64,000 nucleotides of DNA from Gnetum montanum (taxonomy: Eukaryota; Streptophyta; Gnetopsida; Gnetales; Gnetaceae): NCBI GenBank assembly GCA_015680685.1, contig MNCI01011145.1, positions 498,169 to 562,168 on the forward strand, given 5' to 3'. Below, piece after piece: positions 43,104-53,565 of this stretch. The notes beneath the pieces are model-generated. The model made no database searches, had not been told where the DNA came from, and worked only from the letters and a program-made list of their open reading frames with translations. How positions within the stretch are numbered: the first letter of the stretch is position 1; every line of letters starts with the position of its first letter. A program made the position numbers and the translations under genes.

Positions 43104-45418
43104 TTAAGGAGGAAGTTCCCCTTGCATTGTTGGAGCAGGAGGTGTTATGGGAACTACTTGAGGTGGAAGAGGTGCGGTTGGATTAGGAGGATGGTGTGGA
43201 TATGGAGTGTCTCCCGGAGGAGAAGGAGTCCTTCTGAAGTACTCCCAAGCTTGGTAGTGACGGTTGGAGGTTACGTGACCCATAGAGTCACCTGGAGAAA
43301 CTGGCTGCTGCACATAATATCCATAAGGATCGGACTGTCGGTAAGCGTATTGGTGTGTTGGCGGTGGCATCCCCCATAACTATGGGTATTTCCACAACTG
43401 ATGTTGTCCAATGGGTTGTGGAGACGTTCCACTTGGATAATATGTCAAGGGTTGGTGGAACTACCTTGGGTTACCTTGTGGATAAGGTAACCTTTGGGGT
43501 TTTTGTCATTGATTAAGTCTTGGATTTAGTGCATACACCCCAGACTCTTGCAGATGTGAGATAATTGGACAACATACCTTAGTATGGTCATAGTAGCAGA
43601 CCTCACATCCACTATCATCGTCTGAATCAGAATTTACAGCCTCATCGGAGTTAGAAATTTTTTCCTTACCCTTGTTATGTGCAGGGTTAAATTTTCTCTG
43701 CATGTTTTTTCCTTTATCACTACTTTGCTCAACCTTAGACTCATCTACAATTTTCAAGACTATTTCTATCTTAGAGTCTAAGGAACTCCATACATCATCT
43801 ACCTTAGCTGCTATTTCTATTGTTAACTTTTGGATCAGCAAGGTTTTCCGGTTCACCAACTCTTCAATTGGTGACTCATCCTCCTCATCACAAAATTTCA
43901 CTCCCTTCTTGTGAAGGAAGGGATCGCGGTTGTATTCCTCTGTACTTTCTCTCTTCTGTAGCTCACCCTCTTCTTGCGCTACTTGTTCCAACAAGCTTTC
44001 AACTTCATGGGCTCTTAGTTGGGAGAGTCTCCCTTGGACATAAGTCCCAAGAGTTCTTCTCGTTTCATTTCTTAGTCCATCCACGATGTGGAAAAGTTGA
44101 TCTCGCTTAGCATACCCATGGCCCAGGCACCGATGTAGTAGTGTATAGTAACAGGTCATGGCAGCATCCAAGGATTCATGAGCACCTTGTTTCCAGCCTT
44201 GGATCGGCTTATGCAAGTTAGACACTCTAGAGTACGTCTGATATTTGTTGTTGAACAGTTCAAGCATCGTACTCCACCTCCTGATGGTTTCCAGTTCTAA
44301 GGACCGGTACCAACTCTCTGCTTCTTTGGTGAGTGTCCTTGGGAACAACTTAAACTTCTACCACTCACTATCAATGTTCTTCAAGGCACAGGCATCATGG
44401 AATGCCTGCAAATGATGTTGAGGATCAGCGTTGTATCCCCCTTCAAAACGTGGAATATTGTTCATGTCTAATTACTTGATCCGACTATCCTTTAAATGCC
44501 TTGTGGGAATCCTAACTGCCTCTGTTATGTCAAGCATGCTTTGGGTTGCGAGTAGGGGTTCATCATGATCATCTCTTTCATGACATCTATGATGTCTATG
44601 TGGTGGTTCCCTACTTTCCCTACATCCTTGCCCTTGTCCTAACTCCTCTTAACCTTCTTTCGAGGCATTTCAGTTTCCCTTTTACTTTTACTCTCTCCAT
44701 TATGCTCATGATGGTTGCACCCAGATGTGGAAGGAGAGTTTGAATGTTGAGATGAAGGAGAAGAAGAAGGGGATCCATCACCGTGGTGATTTTTCTTACC
44801 TTCTCTTTAGCTGCTTCGACCCCGATCGTTGTGACGATCCAATTGTCTATCATTAGTGTGAGTAGTTGTTCCTATCGTGAACAGCTGGTGCTCACAAGGA
44901 TCAGAGCCTGGAATATGTATCGTTGATCTAAGGCCTTGATGTCGAACCTCTTCACTAGAGTGAGGAGGAGGAACATCCTTTTCTAAAAAACCCATTGTGA
45001 GGGGTTCCTCATCTCCTATTTCACTAATGATGCGGGGAACCTTGCCCTTCAACAACGAATATTGGCTCTCCTGCCTTGCGTCCCAAATACGTTGGGCATT
45101 TGTGGGATGATAATCCCTTATGTCATAATCATCCAAAATGTATTCCGCAAGCAATTCTTGCATGCCAGTCTGTGCTAAGGCATGGAAAAGCATGTTAGGG
45201 GCAAATCTATCTAGGGGTAACACGATGTTACCTTGTAGATCTCTCCATCGTAGTTGTTCATCTCGATGAAAGATAAAAGTAAAGTCACAGACATACTCAT
45301 CAGGATGAGTATATGTGACCTTGGATTGTTTAGGACCTAGCTGATCTGAGTTATGCGTCTGATGCTGACCTTCTCCTGTGTTGTCCTTAGGTGAGTTGAT
45401 TTCATGAGAAGAAGCCAT
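43104..45418 (-). pseudogene. gag: gag of element B
   Basis: Best gag of the window. It starts MASSHEINSPKDN and is open for 203 codons to 44,807 (YTHPDEYVCDFTFIFHRDE, RDLQGNIVLPLDRFAPNML, DIRDYHP). A break follows, then it is open for 280 codons from 44,348 to 43,506: MFPRTLTKEAESWYRSLE is the Retrotrans_gag core, followed by QGWKQGAHESLDAAMT, IVDGLRNETRRTLG and LSQLRAHEVESLLEQ. The zinc knuckle CEVCYYDHTKVC shows CX2CX3HX4C spacing. A Pro-rich tail (43,370-43,104) leads to protease. At least one frame interruption lies between the two open parts. Confidence 0.8.
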
Positions 45419-45542
45419 TTCTAATGGTGTGCAATTTCTACCATTTTTATGTTCTTAATTAACTGATTAACCCTAACGTGCATTTAGGCTCACAACAATG
45501 TGAGTGATATCCCTTATGTTTAATTGGTGTGCAAACACTTAG

Positions 45543-45561
45543 TCCCCAGCAACGGCACCAA
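45543..45561 (-). other. Primer-binding site of element B (tRNA-Asp-like)
   Basis: Minus strand TTGGTGCCGTTGCTGGGGA next to the 5' LTR, matching the Athila/Tat tRNA-Asp type with C-to-T changes. Confidence 0.8.
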
Positions 45562-46557
45562 TGATGAGTGGCAAGGTACCCCTACACTCAACCATATGAA
45601 TACAAGCGTGCACGCGCGATCCGGTCGAACTCCGCAAACTAAATGCCTTAACACCACAAGAAACACTTGGGGTTAATTGTTCGTTGTCTTCTCAGGCTTT
45701 CTTGTAAGTGTCACGGTGTATGGTTAAGCAAGTCTGAGGTATGTGATTTTTTTGGTATTTTCAGATTTATCGCCTAAGCTATGGGAGGAAGGGTTGAGAA
45801 ACTAACTAACTCTAACTAATGTCCTAAGTCTAAATTAACTAGCATAAGCATCCATTCCCACTTACCAGACACACCCTGAACTATGCAACTATGGCTTACC
45901 AAACGCTAATCATTACTGGGATCACCACACGTAACATAAGTGCTCAAAGTGGTCATACTGAGGCACCTATTTAGCTTAAGTGTGATAAGCAGCTGATTCC
46001 TTAGCCAGCCATACACACCCATGGGTTCTTGTAACTAAGTCATACTTATCACACATTCTAGCCTAGCAATGAGCAGTTGATTCCTTAACTAGCTATACAC
46101 ATTGGACTACCACTGGGATTACCAAGCGCAGATCCTAGAATACGCTACTGGGTTACCAAGCAACCAATGCTCGTAGTTAAGTCGTACTCACTCGTTGCGA
46201 CAAGCAGCCGATTCCTTGATTAGCCATACACATCCATAGATGCTTGTAATCAAGTCGTACTTGTACGCACTAGGAAAGCAGTAAATAAATAACAATAAAT
46301 AAAACCACGTGCTGCAAGGTTTATCCAATCAAGTTCTTCTTTATTGCCGTACACAAGTTGGGTTCAGGTTACAAGCTGCTCGAATAAAGAGCCGTTCACT
46401 CTAGGACTCCTACTGCGGGCACATGGGAAAAATTCTAACTCTAGAGTGATCAATCTGCTAGAGCTTCGCTACTTCTAGCCAGGATTTGGAAATAAGGGAG
46501 TGCCACCTCTTATTTATAGATATGGCGGCGGACCGCGATATCGCATGCGTCTCATCA
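45562..46557 (-). repeat. 5' LTR of element B
   Basis: 996 bp, partner of 39,131-40,187. The internal CAGCCGATTCCTT modules are kept (45,988-46,265), TATA is at 46,511-46,518. The palindromic block is shortened to a single CGCGATATCGC, a roughly 60-bp difference from the partner LTR. Confidence 0.9.
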
Positions 46558-46562
46558 GTGCA
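46558..46562. repeat. Target-site duplication GTGCA, right copy (element B)
   Basis: Exact repeat of 39,126-39,130. The gag of C resumes to the right. Confidence 0.85.
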
Positions 46563-47955
46563 CAAGGTGGTGGTTGTGTTGGAGGTATGGGCTAACAGCA
46601 TTGTGGGGAATAGTAGTGTGGTGAGATAAAGTATGTTGGCTTAGTTGGAGAAATAGGATGTTGAACATGATAAGCATTTGGATTCAGAAAATATGAAGGG
46701 TGTCTCTAGTCTAAGGGTGGTGTCCCCCACAACTGGGATGGCTACCACTGTAATCGAACACAAGATCTTTGTACGAACTCTGGATGTAACATGTTTCCCC
46801 AATGTTCATATAAATGTGACAAGATTGGACATTGACCCTTGGGGTGATCATACAGGCATATGTTGCATTCATATGTATGGTTAGCAGTTAAGCACTTATT
46901 CCCTTCATTCTTTCTTTTTGATTGTTTATTGTTTTGTCCTACTTCTTGGGTTGTCCAAACTCTATCTCCAATGATGTTGATATTTTCTCCACACTTTTGA
47001 TTCATCCATTCCAACATCTTATTGATCTTTGCCTCAGCTTCTTCTAACAATTGTTGTATTGGCAAAGATGATGTTTCCACCTTGATATTTGTTGATATCT
47101 CCTTTTCATAACCATGGACCTTTGTTAAGTTGAAATTTTGGTCCTATTGATGTTTTCCAACAATCTCCCATCTAGCTATTTCTCCTTCTTCTTTTGCTAC
47201 CCTTTGAATAAGATCTTGAATTTGATGGGATCGTAGTTGGTATAGTTGACCTTGGGCATACATTCCTAAGGTCTCTCTTATTTCATTATGTAGCCCATCA
47301 ATGATATGGTACATTAGCCTTTCCTCGAAAAACCCATGGCCTGGACAGTTATTTAACAATGCATAATATCTTTCTAAGGCCATGTCCAAGGGTTCATGTT
47401 GTGCTTGTTTCCATCCTTGGATTTTTTTCCTCGAGGTTGACACTTTTGCGTAGGTTTGATATTTTTCATTAAATACTTCTACCATTGTTGACTAGCATCA
47501 TATTGAATTTGGTTTTAATGATCTATACCATACTTTTGCTTGGACAACGAGTGTCATAGGAAAGAGCTTAAGTTTTTGCCAATTGTTATCAATGCTATTC
47601 CATGTGCAGGCATCGTAGAAGGCTAGTAAGTGTTGTTGCAGATCTAAGTCATAGCCTCCTAAGAATTTAGGAAAGTTGTTTAAATAGATCCTAGGTAGAC
47701 AGCTCTCTTTACGATGCCTACATGAGATTCAAATAGCCTCTTGTATTTGCGTTAAGCTTGTAGTGGCCAATGGGGGTTCATCATCATCTTGTAAGTTATG
47801 ATTTTGTGCATTGTGATGATGTTGTTTTTGTTCATGCTTATAGGAAACTCCCACTTCAGGTTATATACTCCAATCTTCATTGTCATATAGTTCATTGGTT
47901 CTCCAATGAACTTCCTCACTAAGTGTGGCATAATTATCGTCTTGTAGGAGAGGCA
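46563..47955 (-). pseudogene. gag: gag of element C, N-terminal and core part
   Basis: Starts MPLLQDDNYATLSEEVHWR, shorter at the N terminus than A/B. It then has the Retrotrans_gag core (FPMTLVVQAKVWYRSL, FNEKYQTYAKVSTSRKKIQGW, YHIIDGLHNEIRETLGMYAQGQ, LRSHQIQDLIQRVAKEEGE) and the best zinc knuckle of the family, CNICLYDHPKGQC (CX2CX3HX4C). A Pro-rich tail runs into the insertion point of B and continues at 39,130. Scattered stops are present, with open runs of 113 and 112 codons. Confidence 0.8.
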
Positions 47956-48077
47956 TTGTTGTGTGTGAATTTATGTGAATTTTTATAACTACTTTATAAG
48001 AGATATATCGTTAAGTTCTTTACAACGACCTTGTATGATACAACTAATTTAGATAACTAGCACCATCCCCTAGGAAT

Positions 48078-48674
48078 TGGAAAATAATATTAACTAAGCT
48101 AATCTAGGAGGAAAAGGGTAAGAGAATCTAATCTAGCCTAAGTGCAATGAGCAACCAATTCCTCGTGCACACATCTTAGACCTCATGCACGACTACCACT
48201 AGGATTACCAAGCACAGATCCTAGGTACACCACTAGGCTACCAAGTAGTCACACTTAAATGCTCGTAATCAAGTCGTACTCATTCTGCATTCTAGGAGTT
48301 TAAGGGTGAGAGAGGGAAATAGTAAATAAAATTAAATAAATAAACAAATAAATAACAAAGTGACTACTGCAATTATGAATTAATCTCGATCTTTATTGCT
48401 GGTCATGTGTGTGTCCAAGTACATCACACTCAAATAAAGACACCGTACAATTACATTCATCACACTGTGGGTAGACACGGGAAAAATAATCTATCTTTGG
48501 AGTGGTCAAAATGCCAGATCTTCGCTACTTCTATTCTATCTATTAATGTGCAAGGGAGAGCCACGTCTTATTTATAGATATGGCGGTGGACTGCAATATC
48601 GCATACATGATATCGTACGTTAGATGCGATATCACGTACACGATATCACGACCTATGCGAATCGCATCTCATCA
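48078..48674 (-). repeat. 5' LTR of element C (internally deleted)
   Basis: Matches 32,980-33,625. The rest of the LTR next to the internal region, together with the PBS, is missing and replaced by unrelated sequence (47,956-48,077). TATA is at 48,569-48,576, with a palindromic U3 at 48,590-48,660 (GATGCGATATCACG, TACACGATATCACG). It ends GCATCTCATCA. Confidence 0.8.
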
Positions 48675-48883
48675 CTTGGCATGACCTCTAAGCCCAAGTA
48701 TGAATGCCTTAGGTCAAACCCTCAAAGGGTACCTCAAGAGACACATCCATTATTACAATGCACCCTTTTGGATCTTAATTACAACTACCCTATTGGGTCT
48801 TGCTACCATAACAATAATCACTTGTTATGAAGAGGCACCATCTTTTTTATGCAATAGCATCATTTGGGAATGGGGACGTGACA
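48675..48883 (-). repeat. Right LTR of element I, part 2 (with CTTGG duplication)
   Basis: Starts with the right copy of the CTTGG target duplication and completes the LTR begun at 32,381, ending GGGACGTGACA. Shares about 180 bp with 27,684-27,867. Confidence 0.7.
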
Positions 48884-49660
48884 AAACATGTCACTTTTTA
48901 AAAGTTTAAAATGAACGATAAAATATACATTGGAAATAGTAAATTTTAAAGTAGTTACTTAACATATTCTACTCTATTATTTTCTTCATTATCCATTAAA
49001 ATGATAGCTTATGCATATTCATGCATTGATGAAGATAGGATGTAGGTAGCATCTATAAATAATAGCCTTCTAGTAATTTACTATTTAGGGCAAGCATTAA
49101 CATTAGCATCTTATTATGTTCTAGCATATTCTCATGAGTATAAATATTCTACATATCTCATACAAATGTGTATATTTTTATCTACAACATATCCCTCAGC
49201 AATTAAGCTTGCTAGCCTTCTACAATCTCTTTCATATTTTTGGAGGACCAACATAAATCTTTCCACATGGTACATTCAAAAAAATTGTATTGATCCACAA
49301 ATTTAAAGCTTTCTAGATAGATGAATAGTAATATATATCATTATATCAAGAAAACATGGTAAAAATTACATCTCCAACTCAAAAAACATCATAATAAAAT
49401 CTCTTTTTAATTTTTTAATCTCTCTAATATCGATGGTCTTAGATGTCAAATTTTTGGAAAAAGAGAATAACTTCTAAAATAGATTTTCTTATAATAGGGT
49501 TCAAAAAATATATTAAGGCTATTGAAAGTAATTGTTGCATTAGAACATGAGAGTCATCACTTTTTAGATTTAGTATTTTTTCTTCCTCAACTTGCACATA
49601 CCTTAATATGTTAGAGGAGTATCCATTTGGAACATTTAAGTTCCTCAGAATAAAGAAAAA
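48884..49660 (-). pseudogene. CACTA transposase, DUF4218-like part
   Basis: Minus strand: VPNGYSSNILRYVQVEEEKILNLKSDDSHVLMQQLL in consecutive blocks, then SIALIYFLNP-IRKSI, matching the plant TNP2 order P-x-GYSSNI, GLKSHDCHVLMQ-LLPIALR. Past it, shifting frames keep remnants of the MYPFER and PEGSIAE region. Stops and shifts make it inactive. To the left it is cut by the LTR of element I. Confidence 0.65.
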
Positions 49661-50232
49661 AAATTTGTTTCTTAGGTCTTGTGAAGTTGGTAATTATAAT
49701 CAAAGAAATATCTTGGTTTATTTATGTTGTTAAACTAATTCATAATAAATTTTTAACTATACATGCATATATTCATGTGCTCATACTATATATTTTGTTG
49801 AACAATTTAGATAAAGAACATGGTTAAGTATATTTTCACGTATATTTTTTTTTGTGTGCATGAAATTAAGATTGTAATGTAATTATTGCATTACAACATG
49901 ACAGTCATAAGTTTTTAGATTTAGTTTTTTTTCTTCCTTAACTTGTACACACATTAATATGTCAGAGGAGTATCCATTTGGAACATTTGAGTTCCTTAGA
50001 ACAAAGTAAATGATGTACATCTTGGGTGTTGTGAAGTTGGTAAGTGAAAATGAAATAAATATTTTGGTATCTCTATGTTCTAGGACTAATTTGTAATAAA
50101 TTCTTAACTATACATGCATATCTTCATGTGCTTGTACTATATCTTTTGTTGAACCATTCATATTAAGAATAGTACTACTTATATTTTCTCATATATTTTT
50201 TTCAATGTGCATGACATTGAGAGTATGATGCA
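49531..50232 (-). repeat. 351-bp tandem duplication inside the CACTA transposase
   Basis: 49,531-49,881 and 49,882-50,232 are collinear over their whole length (shared GTCAGAGGAGTATCCATTTGG-type stretch, ACTATACATGCATAT, TTCATGTGCT, TATCTTTTGTTGAAC). Both encode the VPNGYSS...HVLMQ block on the minus strand. The 351-bp period is a multiple of three. Confidence 0.8.
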
Positions 50233-51080
50233 CAACATGATTCTACATGGAGAGAGTAATACTTGTCATTAATCAAAGCATAAAAAACATAAAGAAATAT
50301 AAAAAATTCATGGTTTATATAGATATCTTCTCATAAGGTAGTTTAAATAAAATGATCTTTCGCCATCCTTTATCTTCTCTATTATTTGCACTTTTCTAGT
50401 AACTTTTTTGTTGGAATTAGCTAAACATAATTTTAATTATGAACCATGATATCTTAGCTTCAATTTCATCTCTTGTCAACAAAATTAAAGCTACTCTTAA
50501 TTCCTTCTTGTTGTCATTTATTTTACATGAAACTTATGATTCATATCCAAGAATGAATGATAACTTAGGTAGCAAAATTTCTTGTTGTGCTTCAATCATA
50601 ATACGTATGTATATACTTCAAAAAGAGGGCAAGCTATCATCCCTTTTGTGCTCTAACTAGATACATTACCATATGCTAGAAACTCATGTATTATCCATAA
50701 CAACACATAGCACATTCTTAAAAAATGAACTTGTACTTCCATGAAAGGTTATCAACCTCTCTAAAAATAACAATTTTAAATTCTCAATTAATGGCCCTAT
50801 AAAAACATATATTATATGACCAAGTTGACATCAACCAAGTATAAGAAGGCTCAACATTATGTAAGTTTTTTTTGTATATAATCATTGTGAAAAATTAGAT
50901 ATGAAAGATAAAACTAGTCAACATGTCTTATAGCTACTTTGAAAGCTAAATGGCTACAACCATCTATTGTAAGTACTAGTTGGATATTTCTTGCCTCACC
51001 TACAAATTGTAGAAACATCTTGTCTATGTAAGTCCATGTAGGTTAATCCACAAGATAATGCATGCTCTAATCTCTTGAAT
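49882..51080 (-). pseudogene. CACTA (En/Spm) TNP2-like transposase core
   Basis: Minus strand from the right: WTYIDKMFLQFVGEARNIQLVL-IDGCSHLAF corresponds to the TNP2 F-x-x-E-x-RNVRLGLA-DGFNPF motif at about 50,940-51,060. Further left, HHTLNVMHIEKNI (near 50,220) corresponds to the catalytic-region HNLDVMHIEKN, with the N in place of the first Asp, followed by LNMNGSTKDIVQAHEDM (GTLL-x-x-GKTKD). TNP2 cuts and joins CACTA ends. This copy has many stops. Confidence 0.65.
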
Positions 51081-52553
51081 TATTATGGGAATGCTATGTC
51101 ATTTTATGGTCATCTCAAGATGTGCATATAACTATTGTAGCCTTAAAAGTAAGGAAAAATACCTAAGTTTCTTAGTAGTAATTTTTTTTCTTCTTCTACA
51201 TTAATCATAAATTGGATCATCTTGATGTGTTATATTGTAGACATATTTTATATTTTAATTTCTACCCTAGAAAAAAATGCAATCTTAGTTATGTATTTTT
51301 TATATTTCATATTCAAACTTGACATGGATAACTTCATTTGTGATATTGTTGGTATCTCATTTCCAACTAGCAAAAGAAATCTCAGAAATTAAGCAACTCC
51401 TCAAAGAAACTTTTCATCCAACCAAGAATAGATTTGTAATTCAACATATTCACAATGAAGGAAATTTTATCAAGCTTGCTACATCTAGAATAAATATCTT
51501 GTATTATCAGTTCAAGTATAGATGTATATGTACTAGGAGGTTTCTATGCCCCCTTAAATTATGAATCAAAACTATTAGAATCTATCAAACATGTGTTCAC
51601 ATTTGGACAAGAGTTAACGGCATATTCCAACATGTGATTAGGTTCATCTTAAATAAATAATTATTCCTTATTGATACCATTTTATTTCAAGTTTTCATCA
51701 TGATAGAACCAAATGTTCGATACCTACATTGGATTCACATCTTTGAAACTTAAGCTTTTATGTTCATAGTTTGAGAAAACTTGTAAAAAATTTTACATTA
51801 ACAATGAATTCCCCCATCTAAATATTTATTATTTGCAATAGTAAGTTCTATGAGTTTTGATAAACTTGTTATATAACTAGAAGAGCCTAGAAATAATTTC
51901 AACATGGATATCTCAATCTATAATCTAGTTCCACATGAATGTTAAGTACCACATTCTCAAACATGAATTAGATACAAGATTGTTGCAACTTGATATTATT
52001 CATAACAAATGACATGTTACATTTTATGAAGAAAAGATATTTCAAAATATGGATCTTCTTTACGATATCCAAAACTTAATTATCTTAAAAAATAATAGTA
52101 AAATATATGTTTTTAAAAAATTGGTTCTATTGTAGATGAAAGTAACTATTTTAAAGTAGATATTATTGTACATAATGTTTACATACAATGTTTTGTAAAG
52201 GTAGAAAAACTAGATATGGTATGGAAATTCTTCCATGACATACAAGCAAGAAATATTATTCAAGATAAGCTAACATATACTACTATGATTGTTGTGCTTT
52301 GCAATGCATAAATAGTAAGTTAAGTAATGAAACTCCTTTTGATATCATCTTATAGAATTATTCCATGTATTTTTTAATGTAATACATTTATTGTAGAATA
52401 TGGAAATACAAGAAGTTTGAAGAAGCCTACAATCTAATATAGAATGAGGGAAAACTAATGAAATCCAAATATTGCAGTGTACAGTGATATTATGTTATTC
52501 CCTAAAAGGAAATTACTATACTAGAAGAAGCTACATAGTTTTTCAGATTCTCA
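51081..52553. other. Presumed N-terminal part and flank of the CACTA element
   Basis: AT-rich sequence right of the TNP2 core, on the side where the N terminus of the transposase would lie. I could not recognise a transposase-associated domain or CACTA termini. Confidence 0.35.
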
Positions 52554-52558
52554 CCTAT
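52554..52558. repeat. Target-site duplication CCTAT, left copy (solo LTR)
   Basis: CCTAT before TGATGAG, repeated exactly at 53,561-53,565. Confidence 0.85.
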
Positions 52559-53560
52559 TGATGAGTGGCGAGGTACCCCTACACTCTACCATACGAATAC
52601 GAGCGTACACGCGCGATCCGGTCGAACTCCGCAGACTAATTGCCTTAACGCCACAAGAAACACTTGGGGTTAATCGTTCGTTGTCTTCCCAGGCTTGCTT
52701 GTATGTGTCACGGTGTATGGTTAAGCAAGTCTGAGGTATGTGATTTTTTTGGTATTTTCGGTTTTCTTCTATGCTATCAGGAGAAGGGTTGAGAAAACTA
52801 ATCTAACTCTAACTAAAGGTCTAAGTCTAAGTTAACTAGCGTCAGCATCCGTTCCCACTTGCCGGACACACCCTGAACTATGCAACTGCGGCTTACCAAA
52901 CGCTAATCGTTACTGGGATCGCCACACGTAACGCAAGTGCTCGAAGTGGTCGTACTGAGGCACCTATTTAGCCTACGTGTGATAAGCAGCCGATTCCTTA
53001 GCCAGCCGTACACACCCATGGGTGCTCGTAACTAAGTCGTACTTATCACACGATCTAGCCTAGCAATGAGCAGCCGATTCCTCAACTAGCCGTACACATT
53101 AGACCCGGGAGTTACCAAGCGCAAAATCCTGAAATACGCTACTGGGTTACCAATTGTCCAATGCACGAAATTGAGTCGTACTAATGCATTTCGTCAAGCA
53201 GCCGATTCCTTGACTAGCCGTACACGTCCGTAGATGCGCGTAATCAAGTCGTACTTGAACGCACTAGGAAAGCAGGACAGAAAGCAATAAAACCATATGC
53301 TGCACGGTTTATCCAAACAAGTTCGTCTTTATTGCCGTACACAACTTGGGTTCAGGTTACAAGCTGCTCGAATAAAGAACCGTTCACTCTAGGACTCCTA
53401 CTGCGGGCACATGGGGAAAAAATTCTAACTCTGGAGTGATCAATCTGCCAGAGCTTCGCTACACTAGCTAGGATTGGGAAATGAAGGGAGTGCCGCCTCT
53501 TATTTATAGAAATGGCGGCGCGACGCGATATCGCGGCCTAGTGAAAACCGCGTCTCATCA
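52559..53560 (-). repeat. Solo LTR of the A/B/C family
   Basis: 1002 bp, TGATGAG...CTCATCA, flanked by CCTAT duplications and with no internal element on either side: the product of recombination between two LTRs. It has the B-type structure with three CAGCCGATTCCT modules (52,986, 53,070 and 53,198) and TATA at 53,501-53,508 (minus). It keeps more CpG than any other copy (for example CGCGCGATCCGGTCGAAC), so it looks youngest. Its palindromic block is reduced to GACGCGATATCGCGG. Confidence 0.92.
53501..53560 (-). promoter_or_regulatory. U3 core of the solo LTR
   Basis: Minus-strand TATAAATA with a single palindrome GCGATATCGC upstream, the shortest U3 block of the family. Confidence 0.55.
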
Positions 53561-53565
53561 CCTAT
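53561..53565. repeat. Target-site duplication CCTAT, right copy (solo LTR)
   Basis: Exact copy of 52,554-52,558. Confidence 0.85.

Larger units (their letters stand above)
39131..46557 (-). mobile_element. Element B: complete non-autonomous gag-protease retrotransposon nested in C
   Basis: 7.4 kb with both LTRs, PBS, polypurine tract and a perfect GTGCA duplication, inserted in the Pro-rich gag tail of C. The content equals element A: gag, protease, truncated pol, about 1.9 kb noncoding, LTR. It is better preserved than A, with a 280-codon open gag segment, and has LTRs of the longer type (1057 and 996 bp). Confidence 0.9.
32752..48674 (-). mobile_element. Element C: gag plus accessory-ORF retrotransposon (Athila-like), containing nested element B
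   Basis: On the minus strand the parts are a truncated 5' LTR (48,078-48,674), gag (47,955-46,563 and, beyond B, 39,130-38,554), a noncoding stretch with the conserved block and GATATC palindromes, a 930-codon accessory ORF (36,581-33,792), a purine tract and a 3' LTR (32,752-33,625). Protease, RT, RNase H and integrase are absent. A 5-bp duplication CTTGG flanks it. Without B it would be about 8.5 kb. The PBS and the inner part of the 5' LTR are deleted. Confidence 0.85.

Noticed and set aside
43672-44110. Plus-strand ORFs of 80-130 codons within elements A and B (for example 42,981-43,379 and 43,820-44,110)
   Set aside because: Antisense shadows of the open gag frame. No independent conservation was seen.
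15281-46557. Elements A and B as a segmental duplication
   Set aside because: Each has its own distinct target duplication (CTTTT, GTGCA) and different host sequence on both sides, so they are separate insertions.
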